Shown here piece by piece: positions 25,422-34,992 of a stretch of 64,000 bases of DNA. This stretch comes from Spirochaetae bacterium HGW-Spirochaetae-1 (lineage in GTDB: Bacteria; Spirochaetota; UBA4802; UBA5550), in NCBI GenBank assembly GCA_002839375.1, contig PGXY01000010.1:186001-250000 (forward strand), written 5' to 3'. Within the stretch, counting starts at the first letter, position 1; the number at the start of each line of letters is the position of its first letter. Made by a program: the position numbers and the translations under genes. The notes under the pieces are model-generated. The model worked only from the letters and a program-made list of their open reading frames with translations, made no database searches and had not been told where the DNA came from.

Positions 25422-26393
25422 TCATAAAAATTTTTTCAGACACCTGATGCGCCGTTTTTCGAATGTGCCGCCGTCGATGAAGAGGTCTTCCAGTCCAGGC
25501 GGAATGAAATCGAACAGTTCTTCGGTGATGATGCAGCTGCCGGGATCGGCCTGGTGGCCCAGGTGAAAAATAGCGTTGATGGAGTCAGAGATGATGTTTC
25601 CCGTGTCTCCTTTTTTCCGGTACATTGTATTGCCCAGATGAAGAACGGTTCTGAAGTTAATGAGCGTATTGAATTCAAAATCTTCAAAGCTGAATATTTT
25701 TCTGTCCAGGGTCATCTCTATACAGAGCTTTATGCACTCACACCGCTTCCCATCGAAGGGGAAGAGAACCAGGCCGCCTGATTCGGACCACAGCCATAAT
25801 TTTCCGTTTACGTGTGAAACTTTTTCAGCGACGATGCCCATAAAAGCATCCAGAACCTTCTGCAGGTGACCGTCGCCGAGTTTTTTCCCTATGATATCCT
25901 GATCTTCCAGCATGATGAACATGAAGCAGAAAGTGTATTCCCTGTTCTCCATGATATTCTGCCAGTCTTTTCCCGAGAGAATGAATTTTTTTTTACCGTT
26001 AGCTGCGGTTGTGTCGTATTTTTTGGCTTCCCCTCTGAATTCTGCGGCTTTTTTCAGACGATCGGGCGAAAGCCCCTTTTTCAACATATCCTTTCCAATA
26101 TAATCGCTGGCCCCTCGGAAAAACAGGCCGGCAATATCTTCGACGTTGCCATGGGGATCAATAATACCGAAACGGGCATGAGCTTTGTTGGACAGGGTGT
26201 TTGTAAGAGCTATAGTTTGATCGTTGTCCATTTCTGAAATGTCAATATATATGAAAATATTTTCTTCCGACTCCATCACGGTCTGTATAATGCTGCCTGA
26301 ATCGCACCATGAGACTTTCAGTCCCCCTGTTTTGGCGGCATTGTTAAACGCTTTTTTTACAGTGCCGCTCACCGTGGAGATAATCAGATCCAT
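25422..26393 (-). CDS. Receiver-like + degenerate class III cyclase-like protein
   Basis: 323 residues. The first 110 resemble a response-regulator fold (FIYIDISEMD, FGIIDPHGN, then GASDYIGKDML) without a clean phospho-acceptor setting. From about residue 150 the layout follows the class III nucleotide cyclase domain: YTFCFMFIMLED, VNGKLWLWSESGGLVLFPF, FRTVLHLGNTMYRKKGDTGN, ISDSINAIFHLGHQADPGS. The usual metal-binding Asp pair and substrate residues are not obvious (GDG is replaced by ESG), so it may be a non-catalytic sensor. The ATG directly follows the stop of the upstream homologous gene, forming a two-gene operon. Confidence 0.6.
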   Translation of the reverse strand: MDLIISTVSGTVKKAFNNAAKTGGLKVSWCDSGSIIQTVMESEENIFIYIDISEMDNDQTIALTNTLSNKAHARFGIIDPHGNVEDIAGLFFRGASDYIGKDMLKKGLSPDRLKKAAEFRGEAKKYDTTAANGKKKFILSGKDWQNIMENREYTFCFMFIMLEDQDIIGKKLGDGHLQKVLDAFMGIVAEKVSHVNGKLWLWSESGGLVLFPFDGKRCECIKLCIEMTLDRKIFSFEDFEFNTLINFRTVLHLGNTMYRKKGDTGNIISDSINAIFHLGHQADPGSCIITEELFDFIPPGLEDLFIDGGTFEKRRIRCLKKFL

Positions 26394-27320
26394 TCAGTCT
26401 CCGATCCTTATGCTGTAATTGAAATAATTTTTATTGCTATCGATTCTGATGGGCTGGAACTGGTCAAGGAGAAGGGAATCCAGATAGATGCTCACTGTTT
26501 CACTAAGGGTGACGCTGTTGGGGCCGGAATATCTGCTTTCTATATCATGCACGGTTTTTATAATCTCGTTTTCACGCATGGTGTTCATGCTGTCGGAATA
26601 TTCATAATGGCCGTTATGCACCGCCATGCGTATCTGCAGCGGTTCACCCAGTTTATTGCCTGTCCGGTTATACATGAAAAGACGATGAAGAATGTCCATG
26701 GAGGATAGGGTGGCCATAAGATTCCTTTCTGAAAAATGGAAAGCCGCCAGTCCTCCGTCGCCCTCCATATTCCAGATACGGCCGTTTCTCTTTGTGACGG
26801 ATTCCCGGACAATTGCATGGAAATCGTTGAAGGTCTTTTTGATTTTAGATTCAGGATAGCTCCGTACCAGCCGGGTGTTGTCGATGATATCGAATCTGAG
26901 GAATGAGAAAACATATTCCTGCCCTTCGCGGAGAAAACCCCAGTTTTTTGTAATACGCATCCTCGAGTTTTCGATGAAAATTCGATTGTTCTGGTCAAAG
27001 ATGTACCCGTATTTTTGCAGTTCCCTCACGATGCTGGAAAGGTTTGATATGGGATATTTTCTTCCCATAATGCCGATATACTGCATTTCCACCAGAAGCG
27101 TTATGAAGTGCGGGATGAGCCTGGCCTCTACAATATCTGAAATGACGCGTGACGCTGCATCCTTTTTCGAGACCGTTTCCCCATAGGGAATCCCGGTACG
27201 CTTGTGAATATCGTATCCGCGAATGAGGCGGCTCGCTGCTTCAGCCATTATATCGGTACTGAGAGAATTGACCAGGGAATCTTCCAGCATATTCCTGGTG
27301 CCTGAATTAATTTTGTCCAT
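26394..27320 (-). CDS. Degenerate class III cyclase-like protein
   Basis: 308 residues. After a mostly helical N-terminal half (about 140 residues, possibly winged-helix-like), the C-terminal half shows the class III cyclase order: FSFLRFDIIDNTRLV with an Asp at the first metal position, RNGRIWNMEGDGGLAAFHF with GDG, LQIRMAVHNGHYEYSD, and ENEIIKTVHDIESRYSGPNS then VTLSETV. Both metal Asps could be present, so activity is possible, but the lysine/asparagine substrate residues are not evident. It precedes a paralogue with no gap; the two may form a heterodimer. Confidence 0.6.
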   Translation of the reverse strand: MDKINSGTRNMLEDSLVNSLSTDIMAEAASRLIRGYDIHKRTGIPYGETVSKKDAASRVISDIVEARLIPHFITLLVEMQYIGIMGRKYPISNLSSIVRELQKYGYIFDQNNRIFIENSRMRITKNWGFLREGQEYVFSFLRFDIIDNTRLVRSYPESKIKKTFNDFHAIVRESVTKRNGRIWNMEGDGGLAAFHFSERNLMATLSSMDILHRLFMYNRTGNKLGEPLQIRMAVHNGHYEYSDSMNTMRENEIIKTVHDIESRYSGPNSVTLSETVSIYLDSLLLDQFQPIRIDSNKNYFNYSIRIGD

Positions 27321-27538
27321 GCAAACACTCTTAAGGAGTTATAACATCTGTTTGTCGGAAAATAATGTAATTGATTGACATTCGAGTCAAGGATTAATTG
27401 TATGCGGGAATTGAAAATGTCCGTCCAGCTGTTCGGGGAATGTAGATTCCAGAAGACTTTTATTGTGCGTTATGTGGCAGGAACCTCGGGTGAATACAGT
27501 GGCAGGTTGTGACCTGTCACTGCACCGGCCAATAATAT

Positions 27539-28876
27539 TTATGAAGGGTATTTGCTGAAATAGGCCTTCGTTTCCGCCAGGACAACGCCTGAAAGGGCGA
27601 TGAGGGCGATGAGGTTCGGGACAGCCATAAGGCCGTTCATGATATCGGCGAAGTTCCATACCAGATCCAGCTTCACTACGGCTCCCACGAATACCGCCGC
27701 AACAAAAACCAGACGGTAGGGCGTAACAGATTTTTCACCCAGCAGGTATTCTATGGATTTTTCGCCGTAGTAGCACCATCCAAGAATCGTTGAATAGGCG
27801 AAAAATACCAGGCCGACGGTGACCACGATACCACCCCATGAACCGGGAAGCCCAGCTGAAAAGGCCTGTTCCGTGAGGGCTGCTGCCGTGGCTCCCGAGG
27901 ACCAGATGCCGGTAACGAGGAGAACCAGGCCGGTGAGAGTACATACGACGATTGTATCGATGAATGTCTGGGTCATGGAAACCAGTGCCTGGCGAACCGG
28001 CTCATCGGTTCTGGCAGCTGCTGCCGCAATAGGAGAGCTGCCCAGACCGGATTCATTGGACAGGATCCCGCGTGAGACGCCCATGCGGATGCTGAGCATG
28101 ACCGCAGATCCGGCAAATCCACCCGCGGCGGCCGTGGGACTGAAGGCATGTCGGAAAATCAGAGCAAAGGCTTCGGGAATATGACGGAAATACATGACAA
28201 GTATTACCAGGGCGGCTGTAACATAAAACAGGATCATGACAGGAACAATGGCTGACGTAGCTCTGGCAATGTTTTTAATGCCTCCCATGACGACCAGACC
28301 GGTAATAACGGCCAGGACAATGGCCGTTATCATGTGCGGTACACCGAAAGTGGAATTAACGGCATCGGCAACGGAATTGGATTGTATCATGTTTCCCGTG
28401 CCGAAGGCCGAGATCGATGCAAACAAAGCGAAGGCCACGGCCAGGGGTTTCATCTTCATGCCCTTTTCAATGTAGTACATGGGACCACCGCTCATGGTTC
28501 CCAGCTTGTCAACTTCACGGTATTTAACGGCGAGAACCGCCTCGCTGTATTTGGCGGCCATGCCGAAAAAACCCGTGACCCACATCCAGAATAGGGCTCC
28601 GGGGCCGCCCGTGGCAATGGCCGTGGCTACTCCGGCGATATTTCCCGTGCCCACCGTGGCAGCCAGGGCTGTCATGAGCGCCTGGAAGTGCGAGATGTCT
28701 CCGGCATGGGTTCCGCCTTCTTTTCTTTTAATAAGGGCAAGATACAGGGAAGGTATGAGCTGCCGGAACTGAAGTCCCCGGAGCAGGAAGGTCAGATAAA
28801 CGCCGGTACCGACGAGAAGAATGATCAGGGGAAGCCCCCATATGTAGCTGTTTATTGTCTGCAGTAATCCGAGCAT
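27539..28876 (-). CDS. AGCS-family sodium:alanine/glycine symporter
   Basis: 445 residues, about 10-11 helices. Typical family blocks: an N-terminal [40 protein letters not shown] with the Na+/substrate motif, [52 protein letters not shown]-like [17 protein letters not shown], and [15 protein letters not shown]. It imports alanine or glycine with Na+. AGGA stands about 8 bases before the ATG. Single-gene unit; a 110-bp MITE-like element lies directly upstream and could influence its promoter. Confidence 0.93.
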   Translation of the reverse strand: MLGLLQTINSYIWGLPLIILLVGTGVYLTFLLRGLQFRQLIPSLYLALIKRKEGGTHAGDISHFQALMTALAATVGTGNIAGVATAIATGGPGALFWMWVTGFFGMAAKYSEAVLAVKYREVDKLGTMSGGPMYYIEKGMKMKPLAVAFALFASISAFGTGNMIQSNSVADAVNSTFGVPHMITAIVLAVITGLVVMGGIKNIARATSAIVPVMILFYVTAALVILVMYFRHIPEAFALIFRHAFSPTAAAGGFAGSAVMLSIRMGVSRGILSNESGLGSSPIAAAAARTDEPVRQALVSMTQTFIDTIVVCTLTGLVLLVTGIWSSGATAAALTEQAFSAGLPGSWGGIVVTVGLVFFAYSTILGWCYYGEKSIEYLLGEKSVTPYRLVFVAAVFVGAVVKLDLVWNFADIMNGLMAVPNLIALIALSGVVLAETKAYFSKYPS

Positions 28877-28905
28877 AGGGAAATCCTGTTGTTATAGTAT
28901 TTTAT

Positions 28906-29015
28906 GGGCACCTCTAAAAATTAGGTTTTTCATTAACCAAAAAATGGAAAAACCTAATTTTTCCTATGCTTGTGCCCACAAGGGAACTTCCAAAATCTAA
29001 TTTATAGAGGTTCCC
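28906..29015. mobile_element. 110-bp MITE-like element with terminal inverted repeats
   Basis: Left end GGGCACCTCTAAAAATTAG and right end, read in reverse, GGGAACCTCTATAAATTAG are imperfect terminal inverted repeats. TTAT flanks both sides (28902-28905 and 29016-29019) as a possible target duplication. Inside is a perfect 16-bp stem (28916-28931 with 28947-28962). No ORF, so it would be mobilised in trans. Confidence 0.65.
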
Positions 29016-29118
29016 TTATTACGGTGCTTCAATTATTATGAGCAGGCATGATTTTTATGTCAATGTCTTTTCCGTTGGGTAATCATGGAGAGGACAATAT
29101 TTCAATATCGGTCCGTTG

Positions 29119-29793
29119 CTACTCCACCATGTCCGGTTCAGGTGGTGCCTCAATATCATCGTGATAATCACGCTCATCGCTTATGAGGGGGTAATATATC
29201 CTCAGGCAGATCCAGGCGTCGGTAGCTGCATAAATCTTCTGTTTTTCCATGAGGTCAGGGCGGGCCCAGTTTGATGTCTGCACCGCCTTTGATATTCTGC
29301 CTTCCAGGTAACGGGCCGCCAGGGCCTTGAGGCCCGTCTGGATTATGCCCTTCCTGGATGCCATGTCGCTCAGATCAATGAACCCTGCGGCCTCAAAGGG
29401 GCGTATTTCCTGGAGCTTGAGGATATCATCACGAACAGCCAGGCCTATTTTTTTTACACGCTCATCTTCGAGTAATTTTACCAGCGATGGACGAAACCCT
29501 GTCAGCCCGAGCTGAATGATATATACTATCTCGTCCGTGGCCAGTTGAATGAGGGAAACGGGATTGTTTTGTCCCCGCTGAAATGTAGGACGTGTCTCCG
29601 TATCAAAACCCAGCAATTCTTCCGAGCTGAGAAGGGAAAGGCAGTTATCCAGGTCCCGTCCCCTGTTTATGACGGAAATGGGACCGGCGTACCGTATGAT
29701 GGGAAGGTTGTTGATAAATTCCTTGGTGATCCGGTTCGGTAAATCGTTAGCGCTATAATTGTCTCCCTGTTCCATGATTCCTGCTCTGTTCAT
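29119..29793 (-). CDS. DEDDy 3'-5' exonuclease (RNase D/WRN-like domain)
   Basis: Single-domain 3'-5' exonuclease of 224 residues. The three Exo motifs are visible: LLGFDTETRPTF (Asp and Glu, ExoI), KIGLAVRDDILKL (Asp, ExoII) and IYAATDAWICLRIY (Tyr and Asp, ExoIII), with FIDLSDMASRKG between. RNase D HRDC domains are absent, so it resembles the short stand-alone exonucleases found beside housekeeping genes. It likely trims RNA or single-stranded DNA ends. ATG 29793 is used; ATG 29775 (MEQGDNY), with AGGA 3 bases upstream, is an alternative. Confidence 0.9.
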   Translation of the reverse strand: MNRAGIMEQGDNYSANDLPNRITKEFINNLPIIRYAGPISVINRGRDLDNCLSLLSSEELLGFDTETRPTFQRGQNNPVSLIQLATDEIVYIIQLGLTGFRPSLVKLLEDERVKKIGLAVRDDILKLQEIRPFEAAGFIDLSDMASRKGIIQTGLKALAARYLEGRISKAVQTSNWARPDLMEKQKIYAATDAWICLRIYYPLISDERDYHDDIEAPPEPDMVE

Positions 29794-29905
29794 ATTTAAA
29801 AGGACGGTTATTTTCTTTTTCTCATGAGGTTTACTTTTTATAATAAATAAGCATTATTTTGTCAAATATTTATATACATATCCGCGACCGGAAATTGCCG
29901 TTTTT

Positions 29906-32659
29906 CTATTCCCCAAAAACCTGCCGGATGAGAGAGAGGAGTCGTTCCTTGTCGATGGGCTTCAGGATAAAACCGGCGGGCCTGATCTTCTGTACGCGCG
30001 TCAGTGTGGCGTCTTCACTGCTTCCCGATGAAAAAATTACGGGGACACCATACTGCTCTTTGATGATCCGTGCCGTTTCTATACCATCCATGGGGCCGCC
30101 GAGCATGATATCCATAATAATCAGGTCTGGTCTGCACTGGCGGACAAAATTAATGGCGCTTTCTCCCGTCACCATTACGGGCGGTATTTTATAATCGCGT
30201 TTTTCCAGCATTTTTTTCAGGAAATTGCCGGTGATGAGGTCATCCTCTACGATGAGAATGAGTTTTTCCGAATCCCTCCTGGGTTCCAGGCAGCTGATTT
30301 TTTCATCCCTGGACGGCTCGTACAGATCGCTGAATTCTATAATAAAGCTTGTACCATTTTTATGCTGGATAGTAAGAGTACCCCCTATCTGCCGTGTCAG
30401 TTCTGACACAAGGTGCATCCCCAGGGACTTACCTGTTGAGGTGTCCTGTGAAGCGCTAAACCCAATGCCATTGTCGCTGACGGAGAATATATAGCGGTGA
30501 CCGTCGTTTTTAATAAAGGAAATATGAACTTTGCCGCTTTGTTTTTCAGGGAAGGCGTGTTTCAGCGCATTGCTTAAAAGCTCATTGAGAATGAGCGCGC
30601 AGGGGATGGCTACATTGATTGGCAGGGGAGTGTTTATAATGTCCATGTCAATGCCGATTCTTGAACCGGTATTGAAGGACTGCAGCACTTCAGTGACCAG
30701 CCTGTCCGTGTAGGATCGGAAATCAATCTGCGACAGGTTGCTGGATTGATAGAGCTGCTCATGGATGAGACTCATGGAGCGGATGCGGTTCTGGCTGTCG
30801 GCAAAGAGTTCCAGGTCACGCTCGTCATTTATGAATCCCGATTGCAGGGCCAGGAGGCTCGAGATGATCTGCATGTTGTTCTTGACCCGGTGATGTATTT
30901 CTTTGAGGAGTATATCCTTCTCTCGCAGAGATGAACGCAGTGCTTCATCGGTTTTTATCTTGTCGAAGATGCTGGCCAGTTTGTCAATGACCATGGAGAC
31001 CGATTCCTTTTCTTCGCGGGAAAATGGTTTTTCACGGTTAAACCCGATGTGTCCGATAGCTTCACCGCGTACGATCAGGGGAGCCAGGTACACATACTTG
31101 TTGCCGGCAACCTGGGCAATTTCGCCTGCCAGGGCCCGGAGAAGTTTTTTATCTGGCGGGACAAAATCTCTGATGGCCCGCGCCACTTCTTCCTTGCCGT
31201 TGAATTCCATGGGGATACGGTTCGTATAGAGTCCCAGATAAACACTCCCCGCGAAAAGGGGTATCCGTATTTTCTGCAGGGACAGGCCTGAGAGTTTTTC
31301 AGCAGCGCTCAGGATGACACTCTGGATATTGCTGTATTGATATATAAGGTATTCGCTGAAATCGGTGGAAACGGCCTTGAAGTAAAAATCGGCAAAGCGA
31401 AGATCGTGAATATCCCTCAGCCGGTCACAGGTTTTCTTTATTATTTCATCGGTCCCGGCATTTTTATTGATGTCCGAATTCAACTCGTTTATGAGAACCA
31501 TGTGGCTGATTCCCATATTTATTATGGCATGGGCCTTTTTTCTGGCCGTGATATCTTCGGAAAAGCCGTTTATAAAAAATGAACCGTCATCATTATATCC
31601 GCTTGCGTGCGCGTTCATGGAAATCCAGGTGGTTGTCCCGTCCTTTTTGAAAGCCTCGTATTCGAAGTTGACCACGGCTTTATCGTGCTCCAGGAGTCTG
31701 AGGAATTCTTTTCTCTTTTCGGGATCGACATAGAGTTTTTTGTCAAGGTTATTGTAGGCCTCAATTGCCTCCACCGGGGAGTCATATCCCAATATAGCCG
31801 CCATTTTGTTGTTAACCGCCAGCACTTTTCCTGTGGACGAGGTCTGGAAAATGCCCATGGGGGCGTTTTCAAAAATGTTCCGGTATTTCCTTTCACTGTC
31901 ACGATAGGCGTCGAAGATGTTATCGAAATCCGTGATGTCGTGCTGATAGGAGATGGAATGGATAATAGAACCCTGATTGTCCCGTATCGATGCGGCGTGC
32001 AGTATAACCTTTCTCCGCTGCCCGTCGCGTGTTATAATGTCTATCCGCTCATCATGCAGATTGCCCGAGGCTTTCCATTTTTTAAAAAGAATATCCATGT
32101 TCGCCTTCGAATCGGGATGATAAATTATGCTCAGGGGTTTTCCTACCATTTCCTCCCTGGTGTATCCCAGTATCCCGAGGGCGGAATTATTTATATCCAG
32201 AATCGTCCCGTCCGGTGAGATGAGATAGCAGTATTCAGGATTGTTATTGAAGAGCTGTCGGAACTTTTCTTCTGCCATGAGTGATGTACCGGCGGAATTA
32301 TTCTCCAGGACCGATGAAAGGATGGCACTGATCTGACCGGTGTTGAAGGGCGGTACGATATACCCCTGTGACGGCAGCATTGTTTCACGGGCATGTTGAT
32401 AAAACTGATCAGCGCAGTAAATAAGCAGGGGCTGGTACTGATCCCGAAGTGACTCTATGATTTTCATGCCTGCCCGATTTCCATCGCCTGCGATGCCCAG
32501 AATGATGATATTGGGCCGTTCCTTCACGCACAGAGCGAGGGTATCTTCATTGGATACAAAAGATCCAATGACGGAATATGACAGATCGTCCAGAAGATCG
32601 GCCAGGACAGAGGCCTTTGTTTTCTTTACATCGATTATTATTATTTTTATATTTTTCAT
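29906..32659 (-). CDS. Hybrid sensor kinase: receiver-like, PAS-PAS-GAF, HisKA_2, HATPase, receiver
   Basis: About 917 residues. An N-terminal receiver-like domain lacks the phospho-Asp (NIIILGIAGDG). Two PAS domains follow (FRQLFNNNPEYCYLISPDG; YRNIFENAPMGIFQTSSTG) with PAC segments, then a GAF-like region (about 400-570). The dimerisation block EIHHRVKNNMQIISSLL is HisKA_2 type; HATPase shows ALILNELLSNALKHAF and FSVSDNGIGF. The C-terminal receiver has LILIVEDD, phospho-Asp in LIIMDIMLGG and FILKP. It is soluble, so it probably senses intracellular redox, gas or ligand signals. Start at ATG 32659; GTG 32671 is possible. A second, related kinase lies at 34993-36453. Confidence 0.88.
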   Translation of the reverse strand: MKNIKIIIIDVKKTKASVLADLLDDLSYSVIGSFVSNEDTLALCVKERPNIIILGIAGDGNRAGMKIIESLRDQYQPLLIYCADQFYQHARETMLPSQGYIVPPFNTGQISAILSSVLENNSAGTSLMAEEKFRQLFNNNPEYCYLISPDGTILDINNSALGILGYTREEMVGKPLSIIYHPDSKANMDILFKKWKASGNLHDERIDIITRDGQRRKVILHAASIRDNQGSIIHSISYQHDITDFDNIFDAYRDSERKYRNIFENAPMGIFQTSSTGKVLAVNNKMAAILGYDSPVEAIEAYNNLDKKLYVDPEKRKEFLRLLEHDKAVVNFEYEAFKKDGTTTWISMNAHASGYNDDGSFFINGFSEDITARKKAHAIINMGISHMVLINELNSDINKNAGTDEIIKKTCDRLRDIHDLRFADFYFKAVSTDFSEYLIYQYSNIQSVILSAAEKLSGLSLQKIRIPLFAGSVYLGLYTNRIPMEFNGKEEVARAIRDFVPPDKKLLRALAGEIAQVAGNKYVYLAPLIVRGEAIGHIGFNREKPFSREEKESVSMVIDKLASIFDKIKTDEALRSSLREKDILLKEIHHRVKNNMQIISSLLALQSGFINDERDLELFADSQNRIRSMSLIHEQLYQSSNLSQIDFRSYTDRLVTEVLQSFNTGSRIGIDMDIINTPLPINVAIPCALILNELLSNALKHAFPEKQSGKVHISFIKNDGHRYIFSVSDNGIGFSASQDTSTGKSLGMHLVSELTRQIGGTLTIQHKNGTSFIIEFSDLYEPSRDEKISCLEPRRDSEKLILIVEDDLITGNFLKKMLEKRDYKIPPVMVTGESAINFVRQCRPDLIIMDIMLGGPMDGIETARIIKEQYGVPVIFSSGSSEDATLTRVQKIRPAGFILKPIDKERLLSLIRQVFGE

Positions 32660-32763
32660 GCCATTTGTCACGGTTCAAATATGCCTATACTGTACTGTAG
32701 CTCACGGGAGGGCATTTTTCAAGGAGTATTTTCAGATGTAACTCAGATTTATTTTTGCAGGGA

Positions 32764-33813
32764 TCAGGAGTCCTTCTGCCATTTGAACATGAGAGAGCCC
32801 AGGGTTATAAAGATAATGGACATGACTGCCAGAGTTATGAAGTGTTCCCTTACCTCCATGAGACCGGCGCCATCGTTCATTATCATGCGCGAACTGTCAA
32901 TCATGTGGGTCAGGGGAAGTACTTTTGAAAAACCCGAGACCCAGGGGTGGGCTCCTTCCAGGGAAAACCAAACCTCGGACAGAAACATCATGGGCCAGGT
33001 AATAATATTCAATATCCCCCCGGCGAATTCCTCGCTGCTGCTTCGGGCAGCGACGAGGAGGCCCAGGGACACCATGCTGAAGCCTCCCAGGGCAAAGGAG
33101 AGGAAAAGGTTCAGGTAGGAACCGCGGCACTGGAACCCGTAGATGAGGGCGCATCCCGCGTACACGATGAATGTGGTGAGGAGAATAACGGCCATGCGAG
33201 AAACGATCTGGGCCGTGAGGAATTCGAAGGTGCGTACCGGTGTGACGCTGAATCTTTTCAGTACACCGTTTTTTCTGTAGCGCACCACAACGTATCCCAC
33301 GCCGAAGAGGGAGCTGAACATAATGTTCATACCCAGGATGCCCGGGAAGAGCCATTCCACGTAGGGTATTTCTCTTCCGGTTATATCCTGCCTGGTGTAA
33401 TGGCCGGGGCCAATCTCAGCGCTTGATTGAAAAAGCTTTTCAACAATATATCCCTTGGGGGAGGTTTTGCTGACCCAGTATTCTCCTCTTTCCGGACTGA
33501 CAAGGAAGTCGATGCGGTGGTGCTCAAGCCTGTTCATACCCCGTTCGAGAGAATTGAAATCGATGAATTCAATGAAACGGGTTTTTCTGAAGTGCTCATA
33601 TCGACCGGCAAATTCGGGTTCAACGGGAAGGGAGTTCGCTGAGGTTTCTTTAAGAACACCAACTTTGTACAGCACCTGCTTGTCCTGGTTGAAGATCAGG
33701 CTGAAGCCGAAAATGATCATGAAGGGAAAGAGGAGGTTCCATCCCAGGGCGGAGCGGTCGCGGTAGAATTCTTTAGTACGGCTTGATATGAGTGCGCAGA
33801 GACGTCGTATCAT
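32764..33813 (-). CDS. ABC-2 type transporter permease
   Basis: 349 residues from ATG 33813 (MIRRLCALISSRTKEFYRD), chosen for AGGA 9 bases upstream; longer in-frame starts lie inside the ATPase gene. One N-terminal helix (LGWNLLFPFMIIFGFSLIF), a large extracytoplasmic domain of about 140 residues, then five helices from EWLFPGILGMNIMFSSLFG to the C-terminus: the usual form of the ABC-2 (NodJ/YhfG-like) exporters. Pairs with the ATPase gene directly upstream, 10 bases away. Substrate unknown; such exporters move drugs, polysaccharide or lipids. Confidence 0.9.
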   Translation of the reverse strand: MIRRLCALISSRTKEFYRDRSALGWNLLFPFMIIFGFSLIFNQDKQVLYKVGVLKETSANSLPVEPEFAGRYEHFRKTRFIEFIDFNSLERGMNRLEHHRIDFLVSPERGEYWVSKTSPKGYIVEKLFQSSAEIGPGHYTRQDITGREIPYVEWLFPGILGMNIMFSSLFGVGYVVVRYRKNGVLKRFSVTPVRTFEFLTAQIVSRMAVILLTTFIVYAGCALIYGFQCRGSYLNLFLSFALGGFSMVSLGLLVAARSSSEEFAGGILNIITWPMMFLSEVWFSLEGAHPWVSGFSKVLPLTHMIDSSRMIMNDGAGLMEVREHFITLAVMSIIFITLGSLMFKWQKDS

Positions 33814-33823
33814 GGCGGTGTTC

Positions 33824-34708
33824 CTATGTCCGTAGTTCCTTTCCCGTGAGCTTGAGAAAAAGATCCTCAAGGTTTTGGGAACGGACGGTGATATCGGATA
33901 AATCCACATTGCTTTTCATGAGGGCCTGCAGGCATGTGTTGAGATTGTCAGTCTGGATTTCATACCCGTCGTGTATTTTAAAATACCGGCACGGAAGGCT
34001 GCAGAGGTTCTCCTCATTTATGTCATTCCGGATGACAATGATAGTCCTGTTAGCGTGTTCTTTCAACAGTTCCGACGGGGAGCCCATGGCGATTATTTTT
34101 CCCGTGTCCATTATGGCTATGCGGTCGCATAGAAGTTCCGCTTCCTCCATGTAATGAGTGGTGAGGATGATGGTCTTGTTCCGGCTTTTAATGTCTTTCA
34201 CGATATTCCAGAGGTGATGGCGTGCCTGGGGATCAAGTCCTGTCGTTGGCTCGTCCAGAAAAAGCAATTCGGGATCATTGGCCAGGGCCATGGCCAGGAG
34301 GAGGCGCTGTTTCTGGCCCCCCGAGATTTTTCGGTTGTCCCTGTCCAGGATTTCTTCCAGGCGGCAGATGGCAATGAGTTCATCCATATCGGCCTTTCGC
34401 GAATAGAGTTTCCGGAACATGACGAGCGTTTCCCTCACGGTAAGATACTGGGGAAGCTCCGTGTTCTGGAATTGAATTCCCGCTTCCTCCTTGAAGCCGG
34501 CCAGCCGGGGTTTTTCCTTGTATAAAATCTCCCCGCCGGTCTGTTTCAGGATTCCCTCGATCACTTCGATAGTCGTGGTTTTCCCGGCGCCGTTGGGTCC
34601 CAGGAGCCCGAAACAGATACCGGGCTCAATGGCGAAGCTTATATCGTCGACGGCGCGGACTTCACTGTAATCCTTCACCAGGTTTTTTATTTCCAGTATG
34701 TATTTCAT
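33824..34708 (-). CDS. ABC transporter ATP-binding protein
   Basis: 294 residues from ATG 34708 (MKYILEIKNLVKDY), chosen by family alignment; the longer frame to 34813 would add an unrelated leader. Walker A GPNGAGKTTT, Q-loop near GIQFQNTELPQYL, ABC signature KISGGQKQRLLLAMALA, Walker B LLFLDEPTTGLDP and the switch His in ILTTHYMEEAE are complete. The C-terminal 60 residues form the usual regulatory extension of exporter ATPases. Energises the permease encoded 10 bases downstream. Located between two HisKA_2 kinases, which could control it. Confidence 0.94.
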   Translation of the reverse strand: MKYILEIKNLVKDYSEVRAVDDISFAIEPGICFGLLGPNGAGKTTTIEVIEGILKQTGGEILYKEKPRLAGFKEEAGIQFQNTELPQYLTVRETLVMFRKLYSRKADMDELIAICRLEEILDRDNRKISGGQKQRLLLAMALANDPELLFLDEPTTGLDPQARHHLWNIVKDIKSRNKTIILTTHYMEEAELLCDRIAIMDTGKIIAMGSPSELLKEHANRTIIVIRNDINEENLCSLPCRYFKIHDGYEIQTDNLNTCLQALMKSNVDLSDITVRSQNLEDLFLKLTGKELRT

Positions 34709-34992
34709 GGGGGTTGCTATACTTGTTCCGGCAGAGAATTTTCTCTCAAATCGGTCATGCAAAACAGTTATCATGGATCGTTTATAATAATCCAGTACTT
34801 TTTTATGCACCATATCTTAAATAGTAGGAGGTAAAATATTGATATCGAAAAAATTTACTGTTGAACAGGGGTGTATTATGGTGTATACTTATGGAAATAA
34901 GGACGGCTGCTCAGGCAGGGGATGAAGACCTATTATGTCCCGTGGACAATGAACCCTCAAAAAGGGACTTGTGATAAAGCAGTGTACTGAGT

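Noticed and set aside
31607-32218. 203-aa plus-strand frame opposite the PAS kinase
   Set aside because: Antisense shadow without ribosome site or recognisable fold.
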